Positions 8,417 to 17,340 of a stretch of DNA of 49,843 nt are shown here, piece after piece. Within the stretch, counting starts at the first letter, position 1. Every line of letters begins with the position of its first letter. This stretch comes from Corynebacterium tuscaniense (GTDB lineage: Bacteria; Actinomycetota; Actinomycetes; Mycobacteriales; Mycobacteriaceae): assembly GCF_008693065.1 (NCBI RefSeq), contig NZ_VXKH01000009.1, positions 1 to 49,843 on the forward strand. The letters are read 5' to 3'. Under the pieces are notes generated by a model. It ran no database searches. It was not told the DNA's origin and saw nothing but the letters and a program-made list of their open reading frames with translations. The position numbers and the translations under genes were made by a program.

Positions 8417-10077
8417 GCGCACTCTTTCGCCACAGCCTCACCCACACGCTTACCGGAGTGGATGCAGCCGCCCAGGAAGGTTCCCTCCAAAGCGTTCTTG
8501 CCGTGGTAGCCACCCCCACCAAATCCGGAGACCTCACCGCAGGCGTACAGGCCGGGGAACACGGAACCATCGCTGTGCAGTGCACGACCATCCAGGTCAG
8601 TTTCCACGCCGCCGAGGGTCTTACGGGTGAGAACGTGCAGTTTGACGGCGATGAGGGGACCCTTCTTTTCGTCGAGAAGCCTATGAGGCTCCGCGCAACG
8701 CACGATCTTGTCGCCGAGGAAGTTCCGCGCGGTACGGATGTAGTTGATTTGCGCGTCTTTGGAGAAGGAGTTGGTGAGCTGCGCATCACGGTCAATAATC
8801 TGCTTGCGCACCAGTTCCACATCCACCTCAATACTGTCATCGCTGAGCTCATTCATATTGGCCACCAGCTCTTCCAAAGCGTCCGCAATGACCCAGTCAG
8901 CACCGTTATCCATGAACGCCTTCACCGCTGGATGCGTGCCGGGGCCGAGTTTGCCCGCTAGTTTCTTGATGGATTTATCCGTCAAGTCCGGGTTCTGCTC
9001 CGAGCCGGAAAAGATGAACTCCTTATCCGCGATGTGCTGGTTGAGCACGAACCAGGAGTAGCCGTGGCCCGTCCGTCCGATGTGGGCGAGCGCCGCGAGG
9101 TTATCAGACCCCGGGAACAGGTTCGTGGGCAAACGCTTGCCCGTCGCATCGAGCCACATTGAGGACGGCCCCGGAATAATACGGATGCCATGGCCCGGCC
9201 AGATCGGATCCCAGTTGATCATGCCTTCCGGGTAGTGCCACATGCGGTCCGTGTTCACCAGGTTCGCGCCCGCTTTCTCAGCGATGGTGATGCCACGGCC
9301 GTCGACATGCTCCGGCACACCCGTAACCAGATCCTTTGGGCACGGGCCCCAGCGATCCTCCGGCCACATCTCACGGACCTTGTCCACGTTGCCACCGATG
9401 CCGCCGGTGGAAATCACCACCGCATCACCGCGGATCTCAAACGGCTCCAGCTCATCATTATTCGAGGCCTCACCGCGTGGCCTTGAATCCTCGGCCAACA
9501 CCATTCCCCGCACACCCACCGCGCGACCGTTTTCCACAATGATCTCATCCATCCGATGACGGAACTTGAACTCCACCTGGCCGGCCTTTTCGGCGCACTC
9601 CACCGGCTCACGGAATACCCGTACAACCTCCGGGCCGGTACCCCAGGTGAGATGGAAACGTGGCACCGTGTTGCCGTGCCCGGACGCATCACCTGAACCA
9701 CGTTCCGCCCAACCGACGGTGGGCAGCACACGCAGCCCCAGCTCCTTGAGGTACCCGTGCATCTCATTTGACGCGAAGCGAACGTATTCCCGGCCCCACT
9801 TTCGCGGCCAGTAATCATGATCCCCATCGTCATAGTCCGCTGAATTCTGCCAGTCAGTCCAGGCCAGATCCTCAAAATCCTTAGCCCCCATTAGCTTCTG
9901 CTCCGGTGTTCCCACCATGAACAATCCACCGAGGGACCAGAACGCCTGGCCACCAAGGTTTGCTCGACTTTCCTGCTCAATGAAGACGACCTTGCGGCCC
10001 GCTTTAACGGCTTCATGCCCTGCCACCAGGCCCGCCAGGCCTGAGCCAACAATGATGATTGGTTCAGTTGATTTCAT
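8413..10077 (-). CDS. FAD-binding dehydrogenase (fumarate reductase/KstD-type flavoprotein)
   Basis: About 554 residues with an N-terminal dinucleotide-binding loop VGSGLAGLVAG at 10-20, the next-strand acid FIEQE, and a C-terminal FAD motif ACGEVSGFGGGGYHG. This is the FAD_binding_2 family, which holds fumarate reductase subunits, 3-ketosteroid dehydrogenases and many uncharacterised enzymes. The substrate is not evident. I use the ATG at 10077, since the flavin motif begins at once from there; the upstream extension in frame looks non-coding. It is divergent from the sulfolipid genes across 167 bp. Confidence 0.82.
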   Translation of the reverse strand: MKSTEPIIIVGSGLAGLVAGHEAVKAGRKVVFIEQESRANLGGQAFWSLGGLFMVGTPEQKLMGAKDFEDLAWTDWQNSADYDDGDHDYWPRKWGREYVRFASNEMHGYLKELGLRVLPTVGWAERGSGDASGHGNTVPRFHLTWGTGPEVVRVFREPVECAEKAGQVEFKFRHRMDEIIVENGRAVGVRGMVLAEDSRPRGEASNNDELEPFEIRGDAVVISTGGIGGNVDKVREMWPEDRWGPCPKDLVTGVPEHVDGRGITIAEKAGANLVNTDRMWHYPEGMINWDPIWPGHGIRIIPGPSSMWLDATGKRLPTNLFPGSDNLAALAHIGRTGHGYSWFVLNQHIADKEFIFSGSEQNPDLTDKSIKKLAGKLGPGTHPAVKAFMDNGADWVIADALEELVANMNELSDDSIEVDVELVRKQIIDRDAQLTNSFSKDAQINYIRTARNFLGDKIVRCAEPHRLLDEKKGPLIAVKLHVLTRKTLGGVETDLDGRALHSDGSVFPGLYACGEVSGFGGGGYHGKNALEGTFLGGCIHSGKRVGEAVAKECA

Positions 10078-10244
10078 GGGGCAAATAGTAGCGGCGACAA
10101 AACATTGTGGGAGCAGATCGCACGAGATTTCTTCCCTCATCCCCCCCACGGCCCCCGGCGCGTGTCCCACAGCCACGGTAACGTGAGCGGGAGACTTCCC
10201 CCTACGAAACAGGGGCAAGCCACAAAGAAAGGTTGAATTCAACA

Positions 10245-11438
10245 ATGAAAATTGCAGTCCTCGGCGGCGATGGCTTTTGTGGATGGCCAGCATCCCTGCA
10301 CCTATCAGATATCGGGCATGATGTCACCATCGTGGACAACCTTTCGCGGCGCCGGATCGATGAGGAGCTGGGCGCGGAATCCCTTACCCCCATCGCCACT
10401 ATTGAGGAACGCCTCGCCGCCTGGCAGGAAGTGTCCGGTAAGACAATCGACTTCCGCAATATTGATGTCGCGCGTGATTATGACGGACTGCTCGCATTCA
10501 TCGAAGACTTCCAGCCAGACGCAGTCATCCATTTTGCGGAGCAGCGCGCTGCCCCCTATTCCATGAAGAACTCGATGACCAAGCGTTACACCGTGGATAA
10601 CAACGTCAACGCCACCCACAACCTCCTGGTCGCCGTAGTGGAATCCGGCTTGAACATCCACATCGTCCACCTGGGCACCATGGGCGTGTATGGTTACGGC
10701 ACCGCCGGCATGAAAGTCCCGGAAGGTTACCTGGACATCAAGGTGGATACCGGCGAGGAGCTCATTGACCAGCAGATCCTCTACCCCACCAACCCGGGTT
10801 CGGTGTACCACATGACCAAGGTGCTGGACCAGAATCTGTTTGCCTATTACGCCAAGAACGATGAGCTGCGAATTACGGACTTGCACCAGGGCATCATTTG
10901 GGGCACGCATACCCCGCAGACGGAGCGCGATGAGCGCCTAATCAACCGCTTTGATTACGACGGCGACTATGGCACCGTACTCAACCGTTTCCTCATGCAG
11001 GCCGCCATCGGATATCCGCTCACTGTGCATGGCACCGGCGGACAGACCCGTGCTTTTATTCACATCCGCGACATGGTCAAGTGCATCCAGTTGGCTTTGG
11101 AACACCCGCCGGCCAACGGTGACCGCGTGAAGATCTTCAACCAGATGACAGAGACTCACCGCGTGCGCGATCTGGCCGAGCTCGTGGCCACAATCTCCGG
11201 TACGGACTTTGCACTTGTTCCCAACCCGCGCAAGGAAGCAGATGAGAATGAGCTGTTTGTCACCAACGACACTTTCCTCAGCCTTGGTTTACACCCCACC
11301 AAGCTCGCTGAGGGCCTGCTCCAAGAAGTCGAGGACGTAGCCAAGAGGTACGCCCACCGCGTGGACCGCACCAAGATCCCGGCCCGCTCCCTGTGGACGC
11401 GCAATCAGTCCGAGGGAGTTCCGGAATCCGTGCGTTAA
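10245..11438 (+). CDS. sqdB: UDP-sulfoquinovose synthase (SQD1/SqdB)
   Basis: This 397-residue short-chain dehydrogenase-fold enzyme makes UDP-sulfoquinovose from UDP-glucose and sulfite. The NAD loop is GGDGFCGW at 7-14, matching the GGDGYCGW of plant and cyanobacterial SQD1. HFAEQRAAPYSM (96-107), GTMG (144-147), the YHMTK catalytic pair Tyr188/Lys192 and GGQTRAFIHIRD are all SQD1 signatures. The ATG at 10245 follows AGAAAGG by about 12 bases; an in-frame TTG at 10233 is less likely. The transferase for the next step follows 24 bp later, which supports the pathway call. Confidence 0.93.
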   Translation: MKIAVLGGDGFCGWPASLHLSDIGHDVTIVDNLSRRRIDEELGAESLTPIATIEERLAAWQEVSGKTIDFRNIDVARDYDGLLAFIEDFQPDAVIHFAEQRAAPYSMKNSMTKRYTVDNNVNATHNLLVAVVESGLNIHIVHLGTMGVYGYGTAGMKVPEGYLDIKVDTGEELIDQQILYPTNPGSVYHMTKVLDQNLFAYYAKNDELRITDLHQGIIWGTHTPQTERDERLINRFDYDGDYGTVLNRFLMQAAIGYPLTVHGTGGQTRAFIHIRDMVKCIQLALEHPPANGDRVKIFNQMTETHRVRDLAELVATISGTDFALVPNPRKEADENELFVTNDTFLSLGLHPTKLAEGLLQEVEDVAKRYAHRVDRTKIPARSLWTRNQSEGVPESVR

Positions 11439-11462
11439 GCCGACATCACAACTACTAACACC

Positions 11463-12611
11463 ATGCGCATTGCCATCTTCACCGAGGTCTTCCTGCCTAA
11501 GGTCGACGGTGTGGTCACCCGAATCCTCCGCACCGTTGAGCAGCTGGCGGAACTTGGCCATGAGGTGATCATCTTTGCCACCGGTGATGCGCCGGACACC
11601 TATGCCGGCTTCCGGGTTGTGCGTGCGCCGAGCTTTTCCTTGCACAAGATTTACCCCGAGGTGAAGGTGGGTCTTCCCGCCCCGTCGGTGGCGCGAGAGC
11701 TAACCGATTTTCAGCCGGACATTGTCCATGCGGTGAATCCGATTTTCTTCGCCGGCTACGGCGGTCTGCTAGCCAAGCACCGCAACATTCCACTACTCGC
11801 TTCGTTTCACACCGATGTGCCTGCTTACACGAAGGAGCTGGGTATCGGGCTTGCACAGAAACCCGCCACCGCAATCATTCGTGCTCTACACAACCGCGCC
11901 CAGCTCAATCTGGTCACATCCGGCCCGATGATGGAGACAGCCTCCGGCTACGGTCTGCGCAACCTCGCGCTGTGGCCGAAAGCGGTGGATACCGTTGGCT
12001 ATCACTCAGATAAATTCTCCCTCGCCATGCGCTCTCAGCTCACGGACGGCAATCCGGATGCTCCTTTACTCATCTACGTTGGCCGCATGAGCGCGGAGAA
12101 AAACCTTGCGCTTCTCGCCGACGTGATGCCACTTGTGCGCCAGAAAGTGCCAGGCGCGCGCTTAGCCATGGTGGGTGCCGGGCCACAGCTTGAGCGGTTG
12201 AAACAAACCTTTGATCCTGAATACACCGTGTTCACTGGCTACCTGTCGGGCGAGCCACTCGCGCAGGCGTTCGCCTCCGCGGATGTGTTCGCTTTCCCCT
12301 CACTCACAGAGACCCTCGGGTTGGTCGCACTCGAGGCCTTCGCATCCGGCCTCCCCGTCGTGGGTGCGCGCGCCGGCGGCATCCCCTTTGTCATCAACGA
12401 TGGTGAAACAGGTGTCCTCGTGGACAAGCAAGCCCCGCCAGCCGAGTGGGCTGAAGCCTTCGCACAGCTGCTTATCGACGGCTCCCGGCGCCACACCATG
12501 AGCTCCGCCGCCCGCGCTGAGGCGCAGCGGTGGTCCTGGCGTGCAGCAACGGAGACACTCGTCGGATATTACGAGGACTGCATGACCCGCGCAGCCACAT
12601 CACGCACCTAG
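11463..12611 (+). CDS. sqdX: Sulfoquinovosyltransferase, SqdX/SQD2-like GT4 glycosyltransferase
   Basis: A 382-residue GT4 enzyme predicted to move sulfoquinovose from UDP-sulfoquinovose to diacylglycerol, giving the sulfolipid SQDG. The N-terminus MRIAIFTEVFLPKVDGVVTR is nearly that of cyanobacterial SqdX. It also has ASFHTDVPAY, the WPKAVDTVGYH segment equivalent to the W-x-x-GVD block, YVGRMSAEKNL, and the GT4 ETLGLVALE (E-x7-E) donor site. No Shine-Dalgarno sequence is visible before the ATG at 11463, so it may depend on coupling to sqdB. The alternative, PimB- or MgtA-type mannosyltransferases, fits less well given the sqdB partner. Its stop overlaps the manA stop by 4 bp. Confidence 0.85.
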   Translation: MRIAIFTEVFLPKVDGVVTRILRTVEQLAELGHEVIIFATGDAPDTYAGFRVVRAPSFSLHKIYPEVKVGLPAPSVARELTDFQPDIVHAVNPIFFAGYGGLLAKHRNIPLLASFHTDVPAYTKELGIGLAQKPATAIIRALHNRAQLNLVTSGPMMETASGYGLRNLALWPKAVDTVGYHSDKFSLAMRSQLTDGNPDAPLLIYVGRMSAEKNLALLADVMPLVRQKVPGARLAMVGAGPQLERLKQTFDPEYTVFTGYLSGEPLAQAFASADVFAFPSLTETLGLVALEAFASGLPVVGARAGGIPFVINDGETGVLVDKQAPPAEWAEAFAQLLIDGSRRHTMSSAARAEAQRWSWRAATETLVGYYEDCMTRAATSRT

Positions 12612-13795
12612 CCGGGGCGGACCACGAAGAAATCTGTTGCCCCATCCCAGGTGGCAGCCACTGCCCCATCATCGGCAGCAATGAATGCGGCCTCACCGGG
12701 ACCAAGCGATACGGAGCCACCCAGTTCCAGTTGCCCTGCCACATCCAGAACAATCGCCGGACCATTGTCCAGTGAAATTTCCCCCACTTCCTGGCTGCTA
12801 TACCGGATGACCGCGAAGTCCTTCACCGGCACCGGATATTCCGTGCAGCGCACTTCTCCCCGCGCTGTCTCCTGCACATGCGTGACAGCGTCCAAGGTGG
12901 GGTCCTCGATGGACGAGAAGATGAGCACGTCCATCAGCTCATCTACGTCTATGTGCTTGCTGGTCAATCCCCCGCGCAGCACGTTGTCAGAATTGGCCAT
13001 GACCTCCACACCGAAACCTTCCAGGTAGGCGTGTAAGTTGCCGGCGGGCAGGAACACAGCCTCACCCGGCTCCAACTCAATGTGGTTGAGTAACAGCGCA
13101 GCCAGGATCCCCACATCGCCGGGGAATTCCTGCCCGATGAACACGATGTTCTCCGCCAAACGCGCCACGTCCGGATCAGTATGCCCTGCCCGTGCCATCA
13201 CCTCTGCACGGGCCACAACCGCATCCACCAGCGGTGTTGGGTCTTCCAGGCTGAGCCAGTGGCGAAGCAGGGCCTCCAGGGATTCGCCGATAAGCATGCC
13301 CCGTGCTTCATCAAGTTCCGGCATCTCAAACGCAGCAAGCACACGCGCGGTGTCCTCGATGGGGCGGAAACCCGCCATCGCGCGGAACGGTGTGAGAGCA
13401 ATCAGAATTTCTGGTTTGTGGTTCTCGTCCTTGTAGTTGCGGTGGGCGACGTCCCGGGGGATGCCCGCCGCATCCTCTCGCGCGAAACCTCCCTTGGCCT
13501 GCACAATCGAGGGGTGCGCCTGAATGGACAGCGGCTGCCTTGCAGCCAGCAACTTCACCAAAAACGGCAGATGATTCTCCCACTCCTTAGCCGCCTGAGC
13601 CCCCAATAACTTCGCGGGATCCGTGGCAATGACCGCATCAAGCGGACCCTCCGCCGTGGCCGACGGCGCGCTCGGATGAGCACCGAACCATAACTCAGCC
13701 TCCGGCTGACCATCCGGCTGACGCCCTTGAAGCATGGCAATGCTGCTTGTGTCACCCCACGCGTAGTGCTGCAGGATTCCAGTGAGCTTAAGCAT
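12608..13795 (-). CDS. manA: Mannose-6-phosphate isomerase, class I
   Basis: A 395-residue zinc enzyme interconverting fructose-6-phosphate and mannose-6-phosphate, feeding GDP-mannose for arabinomannan, PIMs and protein mannosylation. QAHPS holds two metal ligands and NLHAYLEGFGVEVMANSDN is the class I C-terminal signature. I use the ATG at 13795; a TTG at 13801 is two codons upstream. It lies downstream of the gapB terminator, so it probably has its own promoter in the 13796-13854 gap. It converges on sqdX with a 4-bp stop overlap. Confidence 0.92.
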   Translation of the reverse strand: MLKLTGILQHYAWGDTSSIAMLQGRQPDGQPEAELWFGAHPSAPSATAEGPLDAVIATDPAKLLGAQAAKEWENHLPFLVKLLAARQPLSIQAHPSIVQAKGGFAREDAAGIPRDVAHRNYKDENHKPEILIALTPFRAMAGFRPIEDTARVLAAFEMPELDEARGMLIGESLEALLRHWLSLEDPTPLVDAVVARAEVMARAGHTDPDVARLAENIVFIGQEFPGDVGILAALLLNHIELEPGEAVFLPAGNLHAYLEGFGVEVMANSDNVLRGGLTSKHIDVDELMDVLIFSSIEDPTLDAVTHVQETARGEVRCTEYPVPVKDFAVIRYSSQEVGEISLDNGPAIVLDVAGQLELGGSVSLGPGEAAFIAADDGAVAATWDGATDFFVVRPG

Positions 13796-13854
13796 GGCCA
13801 AAAACGCTTTCTGTGTGGTTGGCTAGTCTTTCCGCAATCATAGCTAGCGCACGA

Positions 13855-13893
13855 GAAAGCGGCGCGACCTTCCCTTGAGGCCGCGCCACTTTC
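13855..13893 (-). terminator. Hairpin terminator after gapB
   Basis: On the minus strand, GAAAG, GGCGCG and CCT pair with AGG, CGCGCC and CTTTC (stem arms 13855-13869 and 13877-13893, with two single mismatches and a short loop). The arm is followed by CTTTCT. It lies 20 bases beyond the gapB stop and before manA. Confidence 0.7.
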
Positions 13894-13913
13894 ACTGTGA
13901 AACTCTCTACAAA

Positions 13914-15398
13914 CTAGCGAATCTCACCTGGTGCCTTACGTGTCGGCAGAATACGCGGGCGAACCCCTGCGATCTCCTCGACAATGCGGATCACCTGGTT
14001 GGAGTAACCAAACTCGTTGTCGTACCAGACGTACAGCACAAGGTGGTTCCCGGAAGCAATGGTGGCCAGGCCATCAACGATGCCAGCGTGGGTACTGCCA
14101 ACGAAGTCAGTGGAGACAACGTCTGGGGAATTGATGTAATCAATCTGCTGACGCAAGTTGGAGTCCGTGGACACACGACGCAGATAGTCGTTCACCTCAT
14201 CGCGGGTGACCTCAGATTCCAGATCTAGGTTCAACACAGCCATGGACACATCGGGCGTAGGAACGCGGATGGCGTTACCGGTGAGCTTTCCCTCAAACTC
14301 TGGCAAAGCCTTGGACACTGCCTTGGCAGCACCCGTTTCGGTGAGAACCATGTTCAGCGCAGCCGCGCGACCACGGCGGGCACCCTTGTGGAAGTTGTCA
14401 GCCAGGTTCTGGTCATTCGTGTAGGAGTGAACCGTTTCCACGTGGCCGTGCTTCACTCCCCAACGGTCACCGATGACTTTGAGCACCGGCGTGATGGCGT
14501 TTGTGGTGCAGGATGCGGCGGACAAGACGCGATCCTGATCCGAATCGTCGATCATGTCGTGGTTTACGCCGTAGACGATGTTCTTCACATCGCCCTTGCC
14601 AGGCGCGGTGAGCAGCGCGCGGGACACTCCCTTGGACTTCAGGTGCTGGGAGAGTCCCTCACGGTCACGCCAGCGGCCGGTGTTATCCACCACGATTGCA
14701 TCATTAATGCCGTAGGCGGTGTAGTCAATCGTTGCCGGATCATCGGAGTAGATCATCTGGATCGGGGTGCCGTTAGCCCAGATAATCTCGTTTTCCTTGT
14801 CCACGGTGATGGTGCCGTTGAACGGGCCATGCACGGAATCACGGCGCAGCAGCGAAGCACGCTTCACCACATCTTCATCACCTTTCTTACGCACCACGAC
14901 GGCGCGCAGGCGCACGCCACCATACTGGGCCTCGCGGGCAATGAGGATACGTGCAAGCAAGCGGCCGATGCGACCAAAGCCATATAGGACTACGTCACGT
15001 GGCACGCGGTGGCTGTCCCCACCGATGACCTCAGCGAGCTCCTCTTCCAGGAAGGTGCGCAGTTCCACGCCCTCGGTGCGGCTGTAATTCTTAGCCAGAC
15101 GCCCCAGGTCGATGGAAGAAGTGCCCAGGTTCATGGTGGTCAGCTCGCGCAGAATCGGCAGCGTTGCATCCAACGGCAGCTCGCGCTCCACCACGCGACG
15201 TGCGTAGCGGTGAGCCTTGATGATCTCAATGTCAGTCATACCCACCAAGAGGCGACCGTAGATGGAGGTCACCGCATTATTCTCGCGGTGAAGCTGGCTA
15301 ATTAGCGGCAGCATCTCCTGAGCGAGGGTGAGTTTATGGTTCCAGTCATCCATCGCGTTGGTTGGCGAGTTCGGGTTGATCGGGTTTTCAGCGTTCAC
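13914..15398 (-). CDS. gapB: Glyceraldehyde-3-phosphate dehydrogenase, GapB type
   Basis: A 494-residue dehydrogenase, longer than ordinary GAPDH (about 335), because of a 130-residue N-terminal region as in C. glutamicum GapB, the NADP-preferring gluconeogenic isozyme. The Rossmann motif is YGFGRIGRLLARI and the catalytic cysteine lies in SAASCTTNAITP. NAIRVPTPDVS and WYDNEFGYSNQ are later GAPDH signatures. The start is GTG at 15398, with AAGGA 6 bases before it; an ATG 15 codons downstream is possible. A strong hairpin follows its stop. Confidence 0.9.
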   Translation of the reverse strand: MNAENPINPNSPTNAMDDWNHKLTLAQEMLPLISQLHRENNAVTSIYGRLLVGMTDIEIIKAHRYARRVVERELPLDATLPILRELTTMNLGTSSIDLGRLAKNYSRTEGVELRTFLEEELAEVIGGDSHRVPRDVVLYGFGRIGRLLARILIAREAQYGGVRLRAVVVRKKGDEDVVKRASLLRRDSVHGPFNGTITVDKENEIIWANGTPIQMIYSDDPATIDYTAYGINDAIVVDNTGRWRDREGLSQHLKSKGVSRALLTAPGKGDVKNIVYGVNHDMIDDSDQDRVLSAASCTTNAITPVLKVIGDRWGVKHGHVETVHSYTNDQNLADNFHKGARRGRAAALNMVLTETGAAKAVSKALPEFEGKLTGNAIRVPTPDVSMAVLNLDLESEVTRDEVNDYLRRVSTDSNLRQQIDYINSPDVVSTDFVGSTHAGIVDGLATIASGNHLVLYVWYDNEFGYSNQVIRIVEEIAGVRPRILPTRKAPGEIR

Positions 15399-15444
15399 AA
15401 TCAGTCCTTGTGCACTACTCGAAGGGTCTAATAACCAGCAGCTC

Positions 15445-16446
15445 TTACTCTATCGCGTCGCGATATTTTTCGGGCTCAGGCTCCGGTTCAAAGGTCGCAT
15501 CGTTGCTTTTATCCACTAAGACGGCTCGAACGCCTTCCAAGAAATCGTTCTCTCGGCGCAGCATTAGACCCAACTTGTTCTCATTCTGCAGCGCCGTGGC
15601 CAGATCGCAGTGGGAGTTAGCCAGCATCAATTCCGCAGAAGCGACAAGGGAGGACGGCGATGCCTGGGCGATCAGCGGTTGGACGACCTCAGCCAGGTGC
15701 CCATCAAGGCGTTCCTTAATCTCCGGCCAGGGGTGGGTAAAGACATCGTCGATAAGCACATACAGCTCTTCAAGCTCCTCGAACTTCGCGAGTTCCGGCT
15801 GCACCGCAACCTCGTCGAGCACTTCTACCCCCTCATTGATAATCCGCTCAGCGAGACCGTCAAGAGACTCCACCAGGTGCGTAGCCAGCCCCGTAGCCAC
15901 CATCTCGTGCGCGTTGAGCCGGTATCCGGTGAGCGCCAGAAACATGCCTAGGCCCAGCGTGGGGTGGCCGGGGAGGTTCTGCAACCTCCAGCTCATGCCT
16001 ACATCCGTGAAGTAGCCGATGTTCATCTCCGGCATGGATGCGAACGCATCCGGCGTCACCACCAAACGATCACCATGCGCGGACAGCCCCAAACCACCGC
16101 CCATGACCACACCCGAAACCAGTGAAATATACGGCTTGGGGTACTCCGCAATCATCAAATTCATCTCATACTCGCGGCGGAAGAACTCATCCACCTCCTC
16201 ATGCCGCCCCGCCATAATCGCCTCACGCGCATAACGCACATCACCGCCCGCGCAGAAATGCTTGCCCGAAGAGACGACAAGCACCTGCTCAATCGCGTCA
16301 TCCTCACGCCACGCGTTGAGCGCATCAATGATCGGATACAACATGTCCGGGTTGAGCGAGTTCAGCGCCTTCGGCCGATCTAGCGTGATCACGCCGGTAG
16401 AACGCACTACGTCAGTCCGCACTGGTGGATTCACTGTTTCTGCCAT
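15445..16446 (-). CDS. Enoyl-CoA hydratase/isomerase family; probable 3-hydroxyisobutyryl-CoA hydrolase
   Basis: A 333-residue crotonase-fold protein. GKHFCAGGDVRY and GVVMGGGLGLSAHGD form the oxyanion hole, and MPEMNIGYFTDVG resembles the MPE-x-x-IGxFPDVG block that separates hydroxyisobutyryl-CoA hydrolases from true hydratases. Its length of about 330 also suits the hydrolase group, which acts in valine breakdown. No valine-pathway genes are nearby, so the substrate is inferred from motifs only. The ATG at 16446 faces away from hmuO across 219 bp. Confidence 0.78.
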   Translation of the reverse strand: MAETVNPPVRTDVVRSTGVITLDRPKALNSLNPDMLYPIIDALNAWREDDAIEQVLVVSSGKHFCAGGDVRYAREAIMAGRHEEVDEFFRREYEMNLMIAEYPKPYISLVSGVVMGGGLGLSAHGDRLVVTPDAFASMPEMNIGYFTDVGMSWRLQNLPGHPTLGLGMFLALTGYRLNAHEMVATGLATHLVESLDGLAERIINEGVEVLDEVAVQPELAKFEELEELYVLIDDVFTHPWPEIKERLDGHLAEVVQPLIAQASPSSLVASAELMLANSHCDLATALQNENKLGLMLRRENDFLEGVRAVLVDKSNDATFEPEPEPEKYRDAIE

Positions 16447-16496
16447 GAAAACAGTGTTCCACAGTTAACAGAAGGACGGCGTGGATTTTGCGCATT

Positions 16497-16507
16497 GCTT
16501 ATCGACG
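16497..16507 (+). repeat. Intergenic copy of the repeated 11-mer GCTTATCGACG
   Basis: This exact word occurs 12 times in the window. Plus-strand copies start at 5575, 12470, 16497, 33937 and 46440. Minus-strand copies lie at 2625-2635, 5253-5263, 15747-15757, 27037-27047, 30808-30818, 33604-33614 and 42952-42962. This is the only copy outside a gene; it reads toward hmuO and lies about 90 bases upstream of the first iron box. The other eleven are coding. Confidence 0.75.
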
Positions 16508-16598
16508 ATCACCGCTAAGCCCTATTCCCCAATTAGGTCATACTAACGTTTGCTAATTCCCCCCGCGATCCTTGGGAAACCCTCCTGACCCTTGCTTC

Positions 16599-16617
16599 TA
16601 AGGCAAGCCTTACTGTA
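16599..16617 (+). promoter_or_regulatory. Candidate DtxR iron box, distal (hmuO)
   Basis: TAAGGCAAGCCTTACTGTA matches roughly 13-14 of 19 positions of the DtxR consensus TWAGGTTAGSCTAACCTWA as I recall it. It lies 49 bases before the hmuO start and 6 bases before a better site, so DtxR could bind in tandem under iron-replete conditions. Confidence 0.55.
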
Positions 16618-16623
16618 GCAAGG

Positions 16624-16642
16624 TTAGGTAAACCTAACCCCA
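16624..16642 (+). promoter_or_regulatory. Candidate DtxR iron box, proximal (hmuO)
   Basis: TTAGGTAAACCTAACCCCA matches about 14 of 19 consensus positions. It sits within a perfect palindrome at 16622-16639 with 8-base arms GGTTAGGT/ACCTAACC around AA. It ends 23 bases before the hmuO ATG. In C. diphtheriae hmuO is repressed by DtxR with iron and induced by haem, so iron control is expected here. Confidence 0.75.
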
Positions 16643-16665
16643 TCGTAATGGAAGGACAACCCACC

Positions 16666-17337
16666 ATGACTACCGCTACCGCCGAGGCGCCCTCAATCTC
16701 CACCCTCCTGCGCGAAGGCACCGCTGCAGCCCACGCGCAGGCTGAGAACACTTCGTTCATGGCACATCTAGCCAAAGGAGAACTCTCCCGCGAGGACGCA
16801 GTGAACCTCACTGCACAGTACTACTTCATCTACACCACACTCGAAGACATCGCTCACCGCGGCCGTACCACCAGTGAAGCAGTTGCCACCATCGCCGATG
16901 CCCGCCTGGATCGCCGCCAGGCCCTTGAATCCGACCTGGCCGCCATGATCGGCCCGAATTGGCGTGAAGAAATTACTGCTTTGCCAGCCACCACCCGCTA
17001 CGTTGCCAAGCTGGAAGCCATCTCCCCCGATAATGCCCCCGCCATCATCGCTCACCACTACGTCCGCTACCTGGGTGATATCGCCGGTGGCCAGGTGATC
17101 GCCCGCATGCTCGAAGGCCACTACGGACTCACCCCCGAAGAGCTCACGTTCTATGACTTCTCCGCCATCGGCAAGATTCCCCCATTCCGCAAAAGCTACA
17201 AAGACGCACTCGATGCACTGCCTTTCAATAACACCGAACGCGCCTCCTTGCTCGCCCACGCGGAAAACGCTTTCTGTCTAAACAGTGCCGTTTTTGCCGA
17301 CCTGGCAAATATCAGCCATGTCCTCCAGGGGCTCTAA
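16666..17337 (+). CDS. hmuO: Haem oxygenase HmuO
   Basis: A 223-residue cytosolic enzyme that opens haem to biliverdin, CO and Fe2+, close to C. diphtheriae HmuO (215). The proximal haem ligand is His23 in AAAHAQAENTSFM. The distal helix motif YLGDIAGGQVIARML carries Asp138 and the paired glycines that shape the oxygen site, and HHYVRYLGD matches C. diphtheriae almost exactly. I start at the ATG at 16666 because GGAAGGA lies 8-10 bases upstream; an ATG at 16648 would precede that site. Two DtxR-like boxes lie directly upstream. Having hmuO beside the uptake operon makes a compact haem island. Confidence 0.93.
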   Translation: MTTATAEAPSISTLLREGTAAAHAQAENTSFMAHLAKGELSREDAVNLTAQYYFIYTTLEDIAHRGRTTSEAVATIADARLDRRQALESDLAAMIGPNWREEITALPATTRYVAKLEAISPDNAPAIIAHHYVRYLGDIAGGQVIARMLEGHYGLTPEELTFYDFSAIGKIPPFRKSYKDALDALPFNNTERASLLAHAENAFCLNSAVFADLANISHVLQGL

Positions 17338-17340
17338 AAA

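Noticed and set aside
10305-10910. A 201-codon minus-strand frame inside sqdB
   Set aside because: It overlaps a fully motif-supported sqdB reading frame, and its composition looks like an antisense read of it.
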